Source: Tetrapisispora phaffii CBS 4417 (taxonomy: Eukaryota > Ascomycota > Saccharomycetes > Saccharomycetales > Saccharomycetaceae). Taken from it: a stretch of 64,000 nucleotides of DNA. Made by a program: the position numbers and the translations under genes. Below are positions 48,852-59,546 of the stretch, one piece after another; position 1 is the first letter of the stretch; every line of letters starts with the position of its first letter. The notes beneath the pieces were generated by a model. The model ran no database searches. It saw only the letters and a program-made list of their open reading frames with translations, and was not told the origin of the DNA. Location: the NCBI RefSeq assembly GCF_000236905.1, contig NC_016530.1, positions 434,001 through 498,000 of the forward strand. The letters run 5' to 3'.

Positions 48852-51800
48852 TTATGAGGTTGCAATATTTAATTCTTTAATTTCAGATATAACCCTTGGA
48901 GTCAGATAATCTTCAGTTAAATCAATCAAATCTCTTTCAATTACGGTTTTTAATGACGGTAATCTTGTAATAATCAGTTTTGCAAATTGAACTAATCCTA
49001 ATTTAACATTTTCAATTGACTCATTCTTAGAATTCATTTTATAAATTTTGTGCCAATAATTCTCAATTTGTTTTTCAAACATTTCAGGATTAGAATCTTT
49101 ATTTTGATAATTATCTAAAATATTACAACCAATTTTAGCAGCGACCAAGTTAGTCCTCCAAGTAAATATAACCTTTTCATTACTAAATAGTAAATCAACT
49201 AGGTTGAAAATAAATAATAGTAAACTGTAAGGATACTCACCCTCATTAGTGAATTTACACAGATTAGAACTTGATAATAATAATTCGGTTATGAATTCTT
49301 CTTTTTCAACATTCTCTCTGGTGGATTTCTTAGTAATATCAGATTGTGTCTTGATTCTCTTTGCTGATGAATTACTATCATATTTATTATCAATAACAAT
49401 AATAGAATCTAGATTTTCAATCAAAGAAGTCGAAACACTAATTAAATGTGAAAGTAACTCATCGGTACTGTAATTATCAATGAATTTTGTATAAGGAATT
49501 ATGATTTTACTAACATATTCTTGATTTTTTTTGGATATTTCTGTAATAAATGCCTTAACTGTTTTTAATTTTAATTCTTCATTTTCATTAAATGTGTCCT
49601 TAAATTTCAATGTTAGTTCCACTAATGCTTCTACAATGGCTTCTTTACCACTCCATGATCTGCCATTTAATGCTTGTAAAATAATATCAAATAATTTTGA
49701 AACTTGCACTTTTGTTATCGTATTATCAATTTTACTAGAAAGAATAGAGACACTTCCAGCACAGGTTCTTCTAATTGAAAAATCAGTCGAATTTATGTTT
49801 TCGGACAACATTTTAATAATTTCATCCAAATACAGTTTAATAGTTCCAGATCCAAGAGATGATGATTCTGTCCAAATTTGACCATATATTAAAGCAGATT
49901 CTTTATCTGAATCGTTCGATGCAATAAAAACTAGAGGAATATATATCCCTGCTACACTTTCAAATTGCGAAGGTGCGTATTTGATCATCGAAGAAATAGC
50001 TTTTCCGACCACCAGTTTTGTCTCAGGCGAATGCTCTGAAAAATATTTTTCAACTAAAAGATTTGAATACTTGATTACTTTATCAATACTAGAAATTTTT
50101 ACGATATACCCAAACGTATTTGCAAATGATTGATTGACAGTACCATTTCTGTCTGATACAGCATTAAAGCATGATTTCAACAGTTTACCACTATAAGGTT
50201 TTAGATCGGACTGATATTTTTGTACTAATAAAATAATAACTGAAGATGCTGCAATCTTAGATGGTAAACCGATGGATTTTCTCACCGCTTTGATTGAATT
50301 GTTAACATAATTTTCTATGACAGTATCGTCTGACATAGATATTAATTTCTCAATTATGTTAAAAATAGGAGAGCTAGCTACAACATTACTACGTTGAGCA
50401 TCTATCTCGGTAGCATCCACTTTGAAATTTTTTGCATTTAGAGCTAAATAATTAATGACTTCAGGTTCCATGGAAGAAAGCAGTAGTGTAAACTCGTAAG
50501 CTAAGTTCGGTGCAAAAGGTTTCATTGCATATCCAGTATTCTTAACTAAATCAATCACTACTTTCAAAGCAAATGATCTAACATCTTCTGCATCACTATT
50601 GAGACCCTTTGTACCTAATAAGAAGGGCAAAATTAATTTCAAAGTGTTTTCTGATGTTTCTTTGCTAACACCGTTATTTATATCAATAGATCTAGCTAAT
50701 AGCTTTGCCAACACATTAGTCAACTTCGTGCCTTCTTGACGAACAGATTCCTTGATATCATCCATACTTCTAAATGACATTGTCCATAGATCAATCATTT
50801 TATCAGCAAATCTTTCTTTTGGAACAGTTTGGATTAGATGAAGAAGAGCTTTAGAACTAGCTTCTCTTACTCTCCACTCTTTATTGGACATACCAACTAA
50901 TAATTCATCAAGAATTAAGTCAAAATATGAATTAATGATCTCAGAGGAATTACTTATTAAGGTATTCCAGATATCGTTCATGGAGTTAGATACCAGTTCA
51001 TATGGATCAAATCTGTATCTAAATAATTTTGGAATTAATTTATTTGCTGTATTTTTATCTTCAAGAATAATATTTTCTAAAGAAGCTTTTGACATAATAG
51101 CACCTAAACCAAATGCGATACCCTTTCTAGATGACCATAATGATGAACTTTTAGCTAAGTTCATAAACTTGTAAACTAAGGAAGGATCACCGACTTCTGA
51201 TGCTAATGACAATACATCTTTATAAGTTTTAATCGAATCATCACCGGTGCTTAAAGCACCTGCATCAAACAATTCTGTTTCTTCAGAGACTGAGCCAAAA
51301 TTTAACTTAGCACCCGCAGCAGTATCTGTGAAAGATCTTAATAAATCTTTTAACATAGTTTCCTTCACATCAAAGTTACCCAATTCGTAAACCAATGAAA
51401 GACCCTTTGATGCAGATTCTTGAATAATTTCATCACGATCACTCAAGAAACGCATGAATTTCATGTGAATGATTTCACATTTCTCTTTGATTATTGGGTT
51501 GGATCTATTATACTTTACCAACGTTAATAACCAAATACATGCTGCTTTTCTCAAGCTTGGTTTAGTATTATCACAATGTTCTAACACTTTATTCAAAACA
51601 TTAATTTGCTTGGAACCTGGGAATAATTGTGGAAGATTTATTTGACAATGAGGAATATCTATATTATCTTCTAAGAAACTGCTCATCCAACCATCAGAAA
51701 GAATAGACAGTGATTCACCTCCGGTAAATAACATTTCGATTTGACTTGTAGTATGTGAGCTATAAATGAGATCAAAAAGTTCTTCAGATAAATTAAATTC

Positions 51801-54437
51801 GTCAGTATATAACGAAATGTATCCTAATAGTTCAATCGAGGATTCCGATCTTTGAATTTTATCTTTAACAACAGTTATAATGTTTCTTATAAATGTTTCC
51901 TTTGCGCGTGTAGAGAGGCTTGAAATTACACCGTATCGGATAAGTTGACCCATCAACTTTATAAAATCTAATTTTTTATCCTTATTCACTATATTTTCTA
52001 TAAGGTATTCCAAGAGTATTTTTACATGTGTTTCATTCATTACTGTGCCAAAAGTATTACTCAAATATAACCTTGGTATCATATATGATACGGTTATAAT
52101 TACGTCCGCAGCCTTTTCAATGTTATTTATGTTCAACAAGGTGTCAAAAATTTCCTTAATGAATGGTGATGTAACATTACCGACAGAAATGATACCTATA
52201 CAATTTGCAGCGATTTGTAAATCTTTGTCATTTTGAATATCGATACCATTTATGAATTTGAATAATGATTCCATTTGATGACTTAGCATGGCCAAAGTTT
52301 TTGAGCTACAGAATTGTAAAAAAAACAACAGAGTTTGTCCAAACTCAATATCTTGATAGGTAGATAAAAATATTTTTCTATTAGAACTATCTTTCAAAGC
52401 AAATTCGTTATGAATTAAATTTAGGAATGAGATAAACACATCTGAGTCGATTGCTTTGATATAATTAGAGACCAATGTAAATATTCTGTGATCAACATTA
52501 GTTGCGTTTGTTATTTTGATAGACCAATCTTCATCTTGATCAAGAAAAGTGTTCTCCCCGTAAATTGCGTTAGATATAATTACTTGTTTAATAAAACGAA
52601 CAGAAGTATTCAAAGTTTTCCTTATGACAAAAAAAGAATTATTTTTACTTTTTTCTACCTCACTCATGAGCAATTTTAAAATGCTAGATAGTTCAGGAAA
52701 CTTTAATATTTGATTATTATTTCCTAAAAGCTCCGAAGTTTTCTTGAAATCCTTAGAATTTGAAGCTTTACATACTTTAAACCAATAGGGGTTTAATCCC
52801 TTGTATGATTCCTCAATTATATCAAATCTGTTCGTTCTTGAAGTCCCAAGGATATTGAAATATCTAGCTTGGCAATCATTAAAATCAAATGCAGCATTGA
52901 TATATTTAATACAGACGTATCTACAGGCCATCAAAGCATCACGTTCATCATTATCTTTTATTATTTCAAATTGATAATCATCATTCAAAAAATTTTCTGC
53001 TAATTTCTTTAACTTATTTTTTGAAGTCAAAGGTAGGTCATATAAATGGGGGGTTAAGGAGTTCAAAGTTTCCTGGATACTAGGTCTAAATTCATTGAGA
53101 TCTCCCTTCAAGGAATCAAAAAGGAACTCAATAAAGGATAAATCCTTTACCAACTCATAATCTTTCTTAAGCAGCAAACCTAATGTTTCATATTGGAGTC
53201 TCCTTTGTAATATAGCATTGCTAAAGTTAGGGGTGTTTGCACCTAGCTGTAACCTTGGCCATCCTTCAGTATTTAAATTATTTCTTATCAATGAGGCTAT
53301 GCTAACTTGAATCCCACTAGAGCCAACTGGTGAAATTTCTAAATTTTGATGATTATTTTTAGATACAAATCCAATAAATGTCAAACAAAGTGATCTTAAT
53401 TTATAACTTTTTGAGTGTAAACCTATGGAACAAATCAATGATACTTGTTGTACTTTTTCTGTAGCAATTACACTTCGATTTAAAATAGTGAGTATTTTTT
53501 CTTGTAATTCTTGCTTGACTGGTGGTCGGCCTATCTTAGTATCACCAATATACAATGAAATTAAATAATTAATGAAATCAGAATCTTCATATGAAATTTC
53601 TAGAGTCTTTAACATTTGTACAGCTTTATCTGAAATGTCAGTTGAATCAGTTGAAACTATCGACAAGAATTTTATCAATTGTTGATCATCCGGTACAAAC
53701 CCATGCGTGATAAATTTGAAGATACTTCTTTTATATGTTACCATTTGGTCCTTGGTGAAAGTGATGCCTGCATTGTAAGTGAAAAAAGAAACATCATCAG
53801 CGGTTAAACCTGGGCAAGTGTACCCTCTTGGAATGATCCCACTATTTTGATCTGGCTTTGCAGGGTTTAACAAGAAGAACTTGGTACAATAAGACAATAC
53901 AAATTCCATGTCAGTATTATTTATAGGTTTATAAAATTGACGCATGTCATCTTCTTCTGCAGATCCTTTTAATGGAGATTCCAATTTCAAGATTATTTTA
54001 CATAAAATATGAAATAATCTTGATGAAGTCATTGTAGGCAAAGTAGAGATACCATTGATTATTGTTGGAATCAAATTTTTTCTACGATCGTAATCGCTAA
54101 TTCTCTCGATACCTCTCGAGGCAAACAAGAGGCTGTATAGTCTAACGTTATTATAATTAGAGGTCGTCACTTCTGTGCCTTCATTTTTCTTTGCTTGGTC
54201 TAATAGGTTTTCAACCGGTAGTTCCACAGATGTCAGTGTATTTAGTCTTGATAATACATCTTTTAAAATTTCAAACACGGCCTGTCTTACCGAATTATGG
54301 CATGAGGCCAATTTCAACAACAATGGTGGAAGAAAAGTGTTCAATGCCTGTTCATATTTCTCTGGAGTGTCAGATAAAACGAATCTCAACGCAACTTTTT
54401 CTACCAGTTCCTTTTCTTTGCTCTCACTCAACTGCAT
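48852..54437 (-). CDS. ECM29: proteasome adaptor/chaperone Ecm29
   Basis: 1861 residues from the ATG at 54435-54437 (MQLSESKEKELVEKVALRFV); S. cerevisiae Ecm29 has 1868. It is a HEAT-repeat solenoid over its whole length, with visible repeats such as CHNSVRQAVFEILKDVLSRL, KEWRVREASSKALLHLIQTV and STDFSIRRTCAGSVSILSSK. No catalytic motif. Ecm29 binds both the 20S core and the 19S cap of the proteasome, checks faulty particles and controls cap-core association under stress. It is the YHL030W homologue, and lies between UBI4 and ATG10 here, whereas in S. cerevisiae those genes are on the other chromosome. Confidence 0.95.
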   Translation of the reverse strand: MQLSESKEKELVEKVALRFVLSDTPEKYEQALNTFLPPLLLKLASCHNSVRQAVFEILKDVLSRLNTLTSVELPVENLLDQAKKNEGTEVTTSNYNNVRLYSLLFASRGIERISDYDRRKNLIPTIINGISTLPTMTSSRLFHILCKIILKLESPLKGSAEEDDMRQFYKPINNTDMEFVLSYCTKFFLLNPAKPDQNSGIIPRGYTCPGLTADDVSFFTYNAGITFTKDQMVTYKRSIFKFITHGFVPDDQQLIKFLSIVSTDSTDISDKAVQMLKTLEISYEDSDFINYLISLYIGDTKIGRPPVKQELQEKILTILNRSVIATEKVQQVSLICSIGLHSKSYKLRSLCLTFIGFVSKNNHQNLEISPVGSSGIQVSIASLIRNNLNTEGWPRLQLGANTPNFSNAILQRRLQYETLGLLLKKDYELVKDLSFIEFLFDSLKGDLNEFRPSIQETLNSLTPHLYDLPLTSKNKLKKLAENFLNDDYQFEIIKDNDERDALMACRYVCIKYINAAFDFNDCQARYFNILGTSRTNRFDIIEESYKGLNPYWFKVCKASNSKDFKKTSELLGNNNQILKFPELSSILKLLMSEVEKSKNNSFFVIRKTLNTSVRFIKQVIISNAIYGENTFLDQDEDWSIKITNATNVDHRIFTLVSNYIKAIDSDVFISFLNLIHNEFALKDSSNRKIFLSTYQDIEFGQTLLFFLQFCSSKTLAMLSHQMESLFKFINGIDIQNDKDLQIAANCIGIISVGNVTSPFIKEIFDTLLNINNIEKAADVIITVSYMIPRLYLSNTFGTVMNETHVKILLEYLIENIVNKDKKLDFIKLMGQLIRYGVISSLSTRAKETFIRNIITVVKDKIQRSESSIELLGYISLYTDEFNLSEELFDLIYSSHTTSQIEMLFTGGESLSILSDGWMSSFLEDNIDIPHCQINLPQLFPGSKQINVLNKVLEHCDNTKPSLRKAACIWLLTLVKYNRSNPIIKEKCEIIHMKFMRFLSDRDEIIQESASKGLSLVYELGNFDVKETMLKDLLRSFTDTAAGAKLNFGSVSEETELFDAGALSTGDDSIKTYKDVLSLASEVGDPSLVYKFMNLAKSSSLWSSRKGIAFGLGAIMSKASLENIILEDKNTANKLIPKLFRYRFDPYELVSNSMNDIWNTLISNSSEIINSYFDLILDELLVGMSNKEWRVREASSKALLHLIQTVPKERFADKMIDLWTMSFRSMDDIKESVRQEGTKLTNVLAKLLARSIDINNGVSKETSENTLKLILPFLLGTKGLNSDAEDVRSFALKVVIDLVKNTGYAMKPFAPNLAYEFTLLLSSMEPEVINYLALNAKNFKVDATEIDAQRSNVVASSPIFNIIEKLISMSDDTVIENYVNNSIKAVRKSIGLPSKIAASSVIILLVQKYQSDLKPYSGKLLKSCFNAVSDRNGTVNQSFANTFGYIVKISSIDKVIKYSNLLVEKYFSEHSPETKLVVGKAISSMIKYAPSQFESVAGIYIPLVFIASNDSDKESALIYGQIWTESSSLGSGTIKLYLDEIIKMLSENINSTDFSIRRTCAGSVSILSSKIDNTITKVQVSKLFDIILQALNGRSWSGKEAIVEALVELTLKFKDTFNENEELKLKTVKAFITEISKKNQEYVSKIIIPYTKFIDNYSTDELLSHLISVSTSLIENLDSIIVIDNKYDSNSSAKRIKTQSDITKKSTRENVEKEEFITELLLSSSNLCKFTNEGEYPYSLLLFIFNLVDLLFSNEKVIFTWRTNLVAAKIGCNILDNYQNKDSNPEMFEKQIENYWHKIYKMNSKNESIENVKLGLVQFAKLIITRLPSLKTVIERDLIDLTEDYLTPRVISEIKELNIATS

Positions 54438-54752
54438 CTTCAAAGCGGATCCGTCAATGCTCTCCTCTCCAAGCTTTCGTGCTAGTGCAACCGTGGAGAT
54501 GCCTTAGGGGCAGTTTGTATCTCTCTATGTAGAACGATACCTTTATATACTAATCATTACAGTGGCGAAAAGCGTAGATTTGTTTTCTCGGGTATGAGAA
54601 AAGCACCGATCTCATTTTAAAGGGTATATTTTTTTTGCGTGGAAAGGGTAAGAGCGCATAATCTGAAGTCACAGGAACCGTACTTATATATCTGAATAAG
54701 TATAGCGTTGGATTAGTGTACAGCTGCAACAACAGATCCAGCAGGCCAAGCC
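54438..54752. promoter_or_regulatory. divergent ECM29 / ATG10 intergenic region
   Basis: About 315 bp. I looked for the proteasome control element GGTGGCAAA and did not see it. A TATATA stretch lies at about 54686-54692. Confidence 0.4.
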
Positions 54753-55280
54753 ATGCTCGAACAGGCCGAGTACCGTCGACAATTGAAAGCGTTAAGTTTC
54801 GAGACCATATGGGAACAAAACGGACTTGACCGCGACCGTCTGCTGCAAGTATGCAGCAATAACGATTGCATGTCCATCAAGATCAAACCAACGAACTCGA
54901 GGTTCCCACATCCCTCGCCTAACCGCCATCGAGCAAACCTATCCCACATCGATATCAAAATCACCTATTCTCGTATTTACAACGAACCGGTACTGTATCT
55001 GAGACTTTGGAAGTCAGTGCCGTGCTCCATGTCACCCGACCTCGAAGAATTGTCCCCATATTACCCTTCCGACGTCTACGAATCGTTGGCCATAGATAAA
55101 TCGCAATTTACAGTAGAGTTGCAGCACGTGGAGTGTGACGCCGGCGCGAACGAGGTATGGTACTGTGTCCATCCCTGCGACACACAAGATCGGATTGGAA
55201 TGCTCCACCGAGAACAGTATCTGAGTCGTTGGGTAAGTGTCTATTTACTGAGTTGGTTACCGCCAGCACATCGGAGTTAA
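54753..55280 (+). CDS. ATG10: Atg10, E2-like enzyme of the Atg12 conjugation system
   Basis: 175 residues (S. cerevisiae 167). Recognised by the active-site block VWYCVHPCDTQDRIG, where Cys in HPCDT is the E2-like catalytic residue, by LTYSRIYNEPVLYLRLW-type beta strands (ITYSRIYNEPVLYLRLWKS), and by the C-terminal YLSRWVSVYLLSWL, matching the end of yeast Atg10. Atg10 takes Atg12 from Atg7 and joins it to Atg5, needed for autophagosome formation. A GTAAGT at the RW codons is not needed as a splice site because the unspliced end matches the family. YLL042C homologue. Base composition is more G+C-rich than its neighbours. Confidence 0.9.
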   Translation: MLEQAEYRRQLKALSFETIWEQNGLDRDRLLQVCSNNDCMSIKIKPTNSRFPHPSPNRHRANLSHIDIKITYSRIYNEPVLYLRLWKSVPCSMSPDLEELSPYYPSDVYESLAIDKSQFTVELQHVECDAGANEVWYCVHPCDTQDRIGMLHREQYLSRWVSVYLLSWLPPAHRS

Positions 55281-56103
55281 ACGCACTTGCTATAACGTGT
55301 AAGGTTATGTCTCTCCAGTTCGACCCCGCCGCGCTCCCGCCGCGCTCCCGCAGTGTGGGGTTCACGTTGGTTTCGCGGATATGGGCATGACCACGCAGGC
55401 CAACTGCCGGCGTACAATAAACGCTTTGTCTGGTAGCGGTCCGCCAATAAGAGTGCGTTAATGCTCCAATTGTGCCAATGCCGTGACAACGGAATTGCGC
55501 CCGAAGAGGAGGAAAGCAAGGGTAGAGACGGCCACACACGCGCACACACACATCCCCGGCCTCTCGCCATCATACCCCGCATAGTTAGTTATGTAATAAT
55601 AAATAATTGATCAATTCAACGCCTGGCCAGTAGCAGTAGTAGTGGCAATGCAAGGTGTTGCCCACACCCCTTGCACCAACTATTAGCATTTCGAAAATGT
55701 TTTCGAAATGCTAATAGTTGGCTAATTGAACAAGAATGTGCGGGGCAAGAATGGGTGATATACATACACACATGCAGTAAACAGTACCATATCGGCCAGG
55801 ATAGTGACGACCATCAACGAATTGAATTGTAATTACTGCGAATTGTAAGCATGCATTGCAGAGTAATGCTGGTTTGTTTTTGATTCGTTGAACTGGTTTC
55901 GCTTCACATCGTTTTCGATATTTAGATATATAAATGTGTCGATGGTGAATTTCAATTAATGCATTGACATCCACTCCTTTTAATTAGATCTTCTAATGCA
56001 ATTGCAGTTGCTTCTTGTTTGGAAAGCATTTTTATTATGTATACACACAAAGTATTTAAAACTTATAAACAGTATAGCCATTGTTCATTCGTAATTGTAA
56101 ATA
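55281..56103. promoter_or_regulatory. ATG10 / GUT1 intergenic region
   Basis: About 820 bp; the first 300 bp are unusually G+C-rich for this window, the rest AT-rich. It contains a perfect palindrome (separate entry). Minus-strand frames of about 100-150 codons at 55108-55582 are produced by the G+C-rich stretch and resemble nothing known. Confidence 0.5.
55676..55721. repeat. perfect inverted repeat, 22-bp arms with a 2-nt spacer
   Basis: Left arm 55676-55697 starts CCAACTATTAGC and right arm 55700-55721 ends GCTAATAGTTGG; every position pairs, with only TG (55698-55699) between them. Each arm contains the palindrome TTTCGAAA. It lies about 400 bp upstream of GUT1. Confidence 0.97.
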
Positions 56104-58107
56104 ATGGTGGATATTTCTGAACCTATCGTCCCCTTGATCGCATCCGTGGATGTTGGAACTACCTCGTCAAGAGCTATTTTATTTAATAAATTGGGTCAAG
56201 AGGTAGCAAAGCATCAAATCGAGTATTCAACAACTGCTTCGAAATTTAAGGCAAGAAAACCAAAAGCAACAGATTCCCCGCCTTCTACATCATCTTCAGG
56301 TAGCAAATATGAAACTCAGCCAAGGATGTTAGGAGGTGTAGCAATGAAAAAAACAATGACGGAAGACAATCAGATTTTTACAGCAGAAGGTGTCGCTATT
56401 TCGCAAAATGACTTTGTCACAATCGAAGAGTTGGAAGATGAAGTTGAGCAACCAACTTTAAGATTCCCGCAACCAGGTTGGGTAGAAGTGTGTCCAACAA
56501 ATGTACTGGTTTACGTTGTAGAATGTTTGGCTGCGACTTTCGAAATTATTGAAACTCTAAATGTAGAACGTGTAAAACATGGTTTCCCAATTTATAAAGT
56601 CACCGCGATGGGTATTGCAAACATGAGAGAGACTACGTTGGTATGGTCCAAAGAAACAGGTAAGCCGCTTGTCAATTACGGAATAGTCTGGAATGATACT
56701 CGTAATACAAAGTTAGTTTCTGACAAACAAAATGCAACCCCAAAGGACATGCAAGAGGAATTAAGAAGAATTACTGGGTTACCAGTGTTTTCTACCTATT
56801 TTTCTTGTTCCAAATTAAGGTGGTTGCTAGATAATGAGCCGGTTGTAAAGGCAGCATATGATAAATCAGATTTAATGTTTGGTACAATTGATACTTGGTT
56901 AATATACCATTTAACAAAGTCACACACATTTGTCTCAGACATTACAAATGCTTCAAGAACAGGTTTTATGAATTTGGATACTTTGGATTATGACGACAGA
57001 TTATTAGAATTTTGGGACATTGACAGATCGAAATGTAGTTTACCAAAAATTGTGTCATCGGCTGAATACTATGGTGATTTCACTGTCCATGAATTTATCT
57101 ACGACCAATTAAATGTAAAGTCTAAAAAAATATTGGATAAATACAAAGATACCCATCCAATCATTCCAATCCAAGGTTGCTTAGGTGATCAAAGTGCCTC
57201 ATTAGTTGGTCAAATGGCCTTTAAACCAGGTGCCGCAAAGTGCACATATGGTACTGGTTGTTTCTTATTATTGAATACAGGTAACCTGAAATTAATTTCC
57301 AAGAATGGTGCATTAACTACATTTGGATATTGGTTCCCTTACTTGGAGAATGAGGAACATAGCAAACCACATTTTGCACTGGAAGGTTCCGTCGCAGTTG
57401 CTGGTGCAGTTGTACAATGGTTAAGAGATAATCTAAGACTATTTCCTAGAGCAGAAGATGTGGGCCCTTTAGCTTCGCAAGTCAAAGATTCTGGCGGTGT
57501 TGTATTTGTTCCAGCATTTAGTGGTCTATTTGCTCCATATTGGGATCCCAATGCAAGGGCATCAATTATGGGAATGTCACAATACACTACAGCTGCCCAT
57601 ATTGCAAGAGCTGCCGTAGAGGGTGTCTGTTTCCAGGCAAGAGCTATTTTAAAGGCTATGAGTAGTGATGTTTTGCAAGAAAGCGGTGATTTTGAAGATA
57701 CATATGAAAAATCAGCCTTATCCACACTGGCTGTCGATGGAGGTATGTCTCGTTCGGATGAAGTCATGCAAATTCAAGCAAATATTCTAGGGCCATGTGT
57801 TAAAGTGAGAAGATCACCCACCAGTGAATGCACGGCTTTAGGTGCTGCAATCGCTGCAAATATGGGGTTTAAAAACCCAGACGATCGTACTTTATGGAGA
57901 GAATTACCAGATGTTAAAAGATGGGTATATTACGCTGGCCATGCAAAAGGTGAAAAATATACTCTTCCAGTTGAAATGAATTTAAAGATATTCACAAGTG
58001 AATCCAGTGATAAAGAAAGAAGAGAGCACTGGCATTTGTGGGAGACTGCAATTGAAAGATCTAAAGGATGGTTAGATTCCGTCAACGGTAATTCAGTAGC
58101 TAAATAA
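56104..58107 (+). CDS. GUT1: glycerol kinase Gut1
   Basis: 667 residues (S. cerevisiae 709), FGGY carbohydrate-kinase family. The N-terminal phosphate-1 loop is SVDVGTTSSRAILFN (about 13-27). A fungal insert with low-complexity Ser/Lys/Thr sequence (about 40-105) comes before GWVEVCP. Substrate-site and FGGY signatures follow: ANMRETTLVW, IVWNDTRN, FGTIDTWLIYHLT, IQGCLGDQSASLVGQ, KCTYGTGCFLLLNTG and VDGGMSRSDEVMQIQAN. The enzyme phosphorylates glycerol with ATP to glycerol-3-phosphate, the first step of glycerol use with Gut2. YHL032C homologue. Confidence 0.96.
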   Translation: MVDISEPIVPLIASVDVGTTSSRAILFNKLGQEVAKHQIEYSTTASKFKARKPKATDSPPSTSSSGSKYETQPRMLGGVAMKKTMTEDNQIFTAEGVAISQNDFVTIEELEDEVEQPTLRFPQPGWVEVCPTNVLVYVVECLAATFEIIETLNVERVKHGFPIYKVTAMGIANMRETTLVWSKETGKPLVNYGIVWNDTRNTKLVSDKQNATPKDMQEELRRITGLPVFSTYFSCSKLRWLLDNEPVVKAAYDKSDLMFGTIDTWLIYHLTKSHTFVSDITNASRTGFMNLDTLDYDDRLLEFWDIDRSKCSLPKIVSSAEYYGDFTVHEFIYDQLNVKSKKILDKYKDTHPIIPIQGCLGDQSASLVGQMAFKPGAAKCTYGTGCFLLLNTGNLKLISKNGALTTFGYWFPYLENEEHSKPHFALEGSVAVAGAVVQWLRDNLRLFPRAEDVGPLASQVKDSGGVVFVPAFSGLFAPYWDPNARASIMGMSQYTTAAHIARAAVEGVCFQARAILKAMSSDVLQESGDFEDTYEKSALSTLAVDGGMSRSDEVMQIQANILGPCVKVRRSPTSECTALGAAIAANMGFKNPDDRTLWRELPDVKRWVYYAGHAKGEKYTLPVEMNLKIFTSESSDKERREHWHLWETAIERSKGWLDSVNGNSVAK

Positions 58108-58775
58108 AGTCAATCTGAATTTGTTTTCTTTTCCTAATGCTGTAATGAACTATTATTATATATTCCATTTAATACATCTATAAAATTAACTTGTCTAAAT
58201 ATCAAAAACACAACATTAACATGATAATTACCTATATGCTGATTACATCGACCTGTAATGTATAGTCATCCGCTCTATATACAACTAAATACTTCCTTAT
58301 TTATTTCGCGTGACTGTTAATTTTCTAACATCCGTACATATTTTGAAAAAAACGTTTCTGCTCGCTGTAAAAAAATAAAGATGTTGAAAAAATAAAATGG
58401 AAAACTTATTTGGTAAAGTACTGACTGACCGCCAACAACCGAACAATTTCTGCAAGCAACGCAAATTGCTAAGAATAATGGAGTTGTTCTACAATATCTA
58501 CTACGAGATAATGGAAACCCTGAATAATTCATTATTGATTATTCGATGCTTTTAGCAAATATCAGTTATGTGAATTAATTAACTAGTGAAAAATTTATTC
58601 ATTAATGGAGTAGTTTGAAGTTATCACTAAAATTTTTATCATTATATAAAAACTTGTGATTGTAATATCCATTATAAGAATCTTGATTCAGATGTTCTAA
58701 CTTAGACTTGTCTTTAATTTTTTTTAATACTGTCTCCCTTTTGATAAAAAAACCAACTAATAATCAATTATCAAC
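58108..58775. promoter_or_regulatory. GUT1 / RPL8 intergenic region, ribosomal-protein promoter
   Basis: About 670 bp. A near-consensus Rap1 site lies at 58328-58340, about 440 bp upstream of the RPL8 ATG, and AT-rich sequence and a T-run (about 58718-58726) follow, as in ribosomal-protein gene promoters. Confidence 0.7.
58328..58340. promoter_or_regulatory. Rap1 binding site
   Basis: ACATCCGTACATA agrees with the Rap1 consensus ACAYCCRTACAYM of yeast ribosomal-protein promoters. Confidence 0.75.
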
Positions 58776-59546
58776 ATGGCCCCAGGTAAGAAAGTTGCTC
58801 CAGCTCCATTCGGTGCTAAATCCACTAAGTCTTCTAAGACTTCCAACCCATTAACCGTTTCTACTCCAAAGAACTTCGGTATTGGTCAAGCTGTTCAACC
58901 AAAGAGAAACTTATCCAGATACGTCAAATGGCCAGAATATGTTAGATTACAAAGACAAAAGAAGGTCTTATCTATCAGATTAAAGGTTCCTCCAGCTGTT
59001 GCTCAATTCCAATACACTTTGGACAGAAACACTGCTGCTGAAACTATTAAGTTATTCAACAAGTACAGACCAGAGACTGCTGCTGAAAAGAAGGAAAGAT
59101 TAACTAAGGAAGCTGCTGGTATTGCCGAAGGTAAGACCAGACAAGAAGTTTCTCCAAAGCCATACGCTATCAAGTTTGGTTTAAACCATGTTGTTTCCTT
59201 AATTGAAAACAAGAAGGCCAAATTAGTTTTAATTGCCAACGATGTTGACCCAATTGAATTAGTTGTTTTCTTACCAGCTTTATGTAAGAAGATGGGTGTT
59301 CCATACGCTATCATCAAGGGTAAGGCTAGATTAGGTACTTTAGTCAACCAAAAGACCTCTGCCGTTGCTGCCTTAACTGAAGTCAGAGCTGAAGACGAAG
59401 CTGAATTAGCTAAGTTAGTTTCCACTATCAACGCTAACTTCGCTGAAAAGTACGACGAATCTAAGAAGCACTGGGGTGGTGGTATCGTTGGTAACAAGGC
59501 CCAAGCTAAGTTAGACAAGAGAGCCAAGGCTTCTCAATCTGCTTAA
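58776..59546 (+). CDS. RPL8: 60S ribosomal protein L8 (eL8)
   Basis: 256 residues, the full length of yeast Rpl8a/b. Start [15 protein letters not shown] and the L7Ae/L30e-type core [39 protein letters not shown] are typical, ending in a Lys/Ala-rich tail. Codon use is highly biased (GCT, AAG, TTA, AGA), as for strongly expressed genes. eL8 is a surface protein of the large subunit needed for pre-rRNA processing. In S. cerevisiae the ohnologues are RPL8A (YHL033C) and RPL8B (YLL045C); this locus corresponds to the ancestor of both. No intron. Confidence 0.98.
   Translation: MAPGKKVAPAPFGAKSTKSSKTSNPLTVSTPKNFGIGQAVQPKRNLSRYVKWPEYVRLQRQKKVLSIRLKVPPAVAQFQYTLDRNTAAETIKLFNKYRPETAAEKKERLTKEAAGIAEGKTRQEVSPKPYAIKFGLNHVVSLIENKKAKLVLIANDVDPIELVVFLPALCKKMGVPYAIIKGKARLGTLVNQKTSAVAALTEVRAEDEAELAKLVSTINANFAEKYDESKKHWGGGIVGNKAQAKLDKRAKASQSA

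Noticed and set aside
54175..54532. Plus-strand frames of 110-113 codons over the ECM29 start
   Set aside because: Antisense shadows of the ECM29 coding region.
55206..55280. Possible intron 5' splice site (GTAAGT) near the ATG10 end
   Set aside because: The unspliced protein end RWVSVYLLSWL matches the known C terminus of yeast Atg10, so no intron is needed.
55108..55582. Minus-strand frames of 100-147 codons beside ATG10
   Set aside because: They partly antisense ATG10 in a G+C-rich stretch and contain repeats of Arg/Ala/Ser codons; no homologue recognised.
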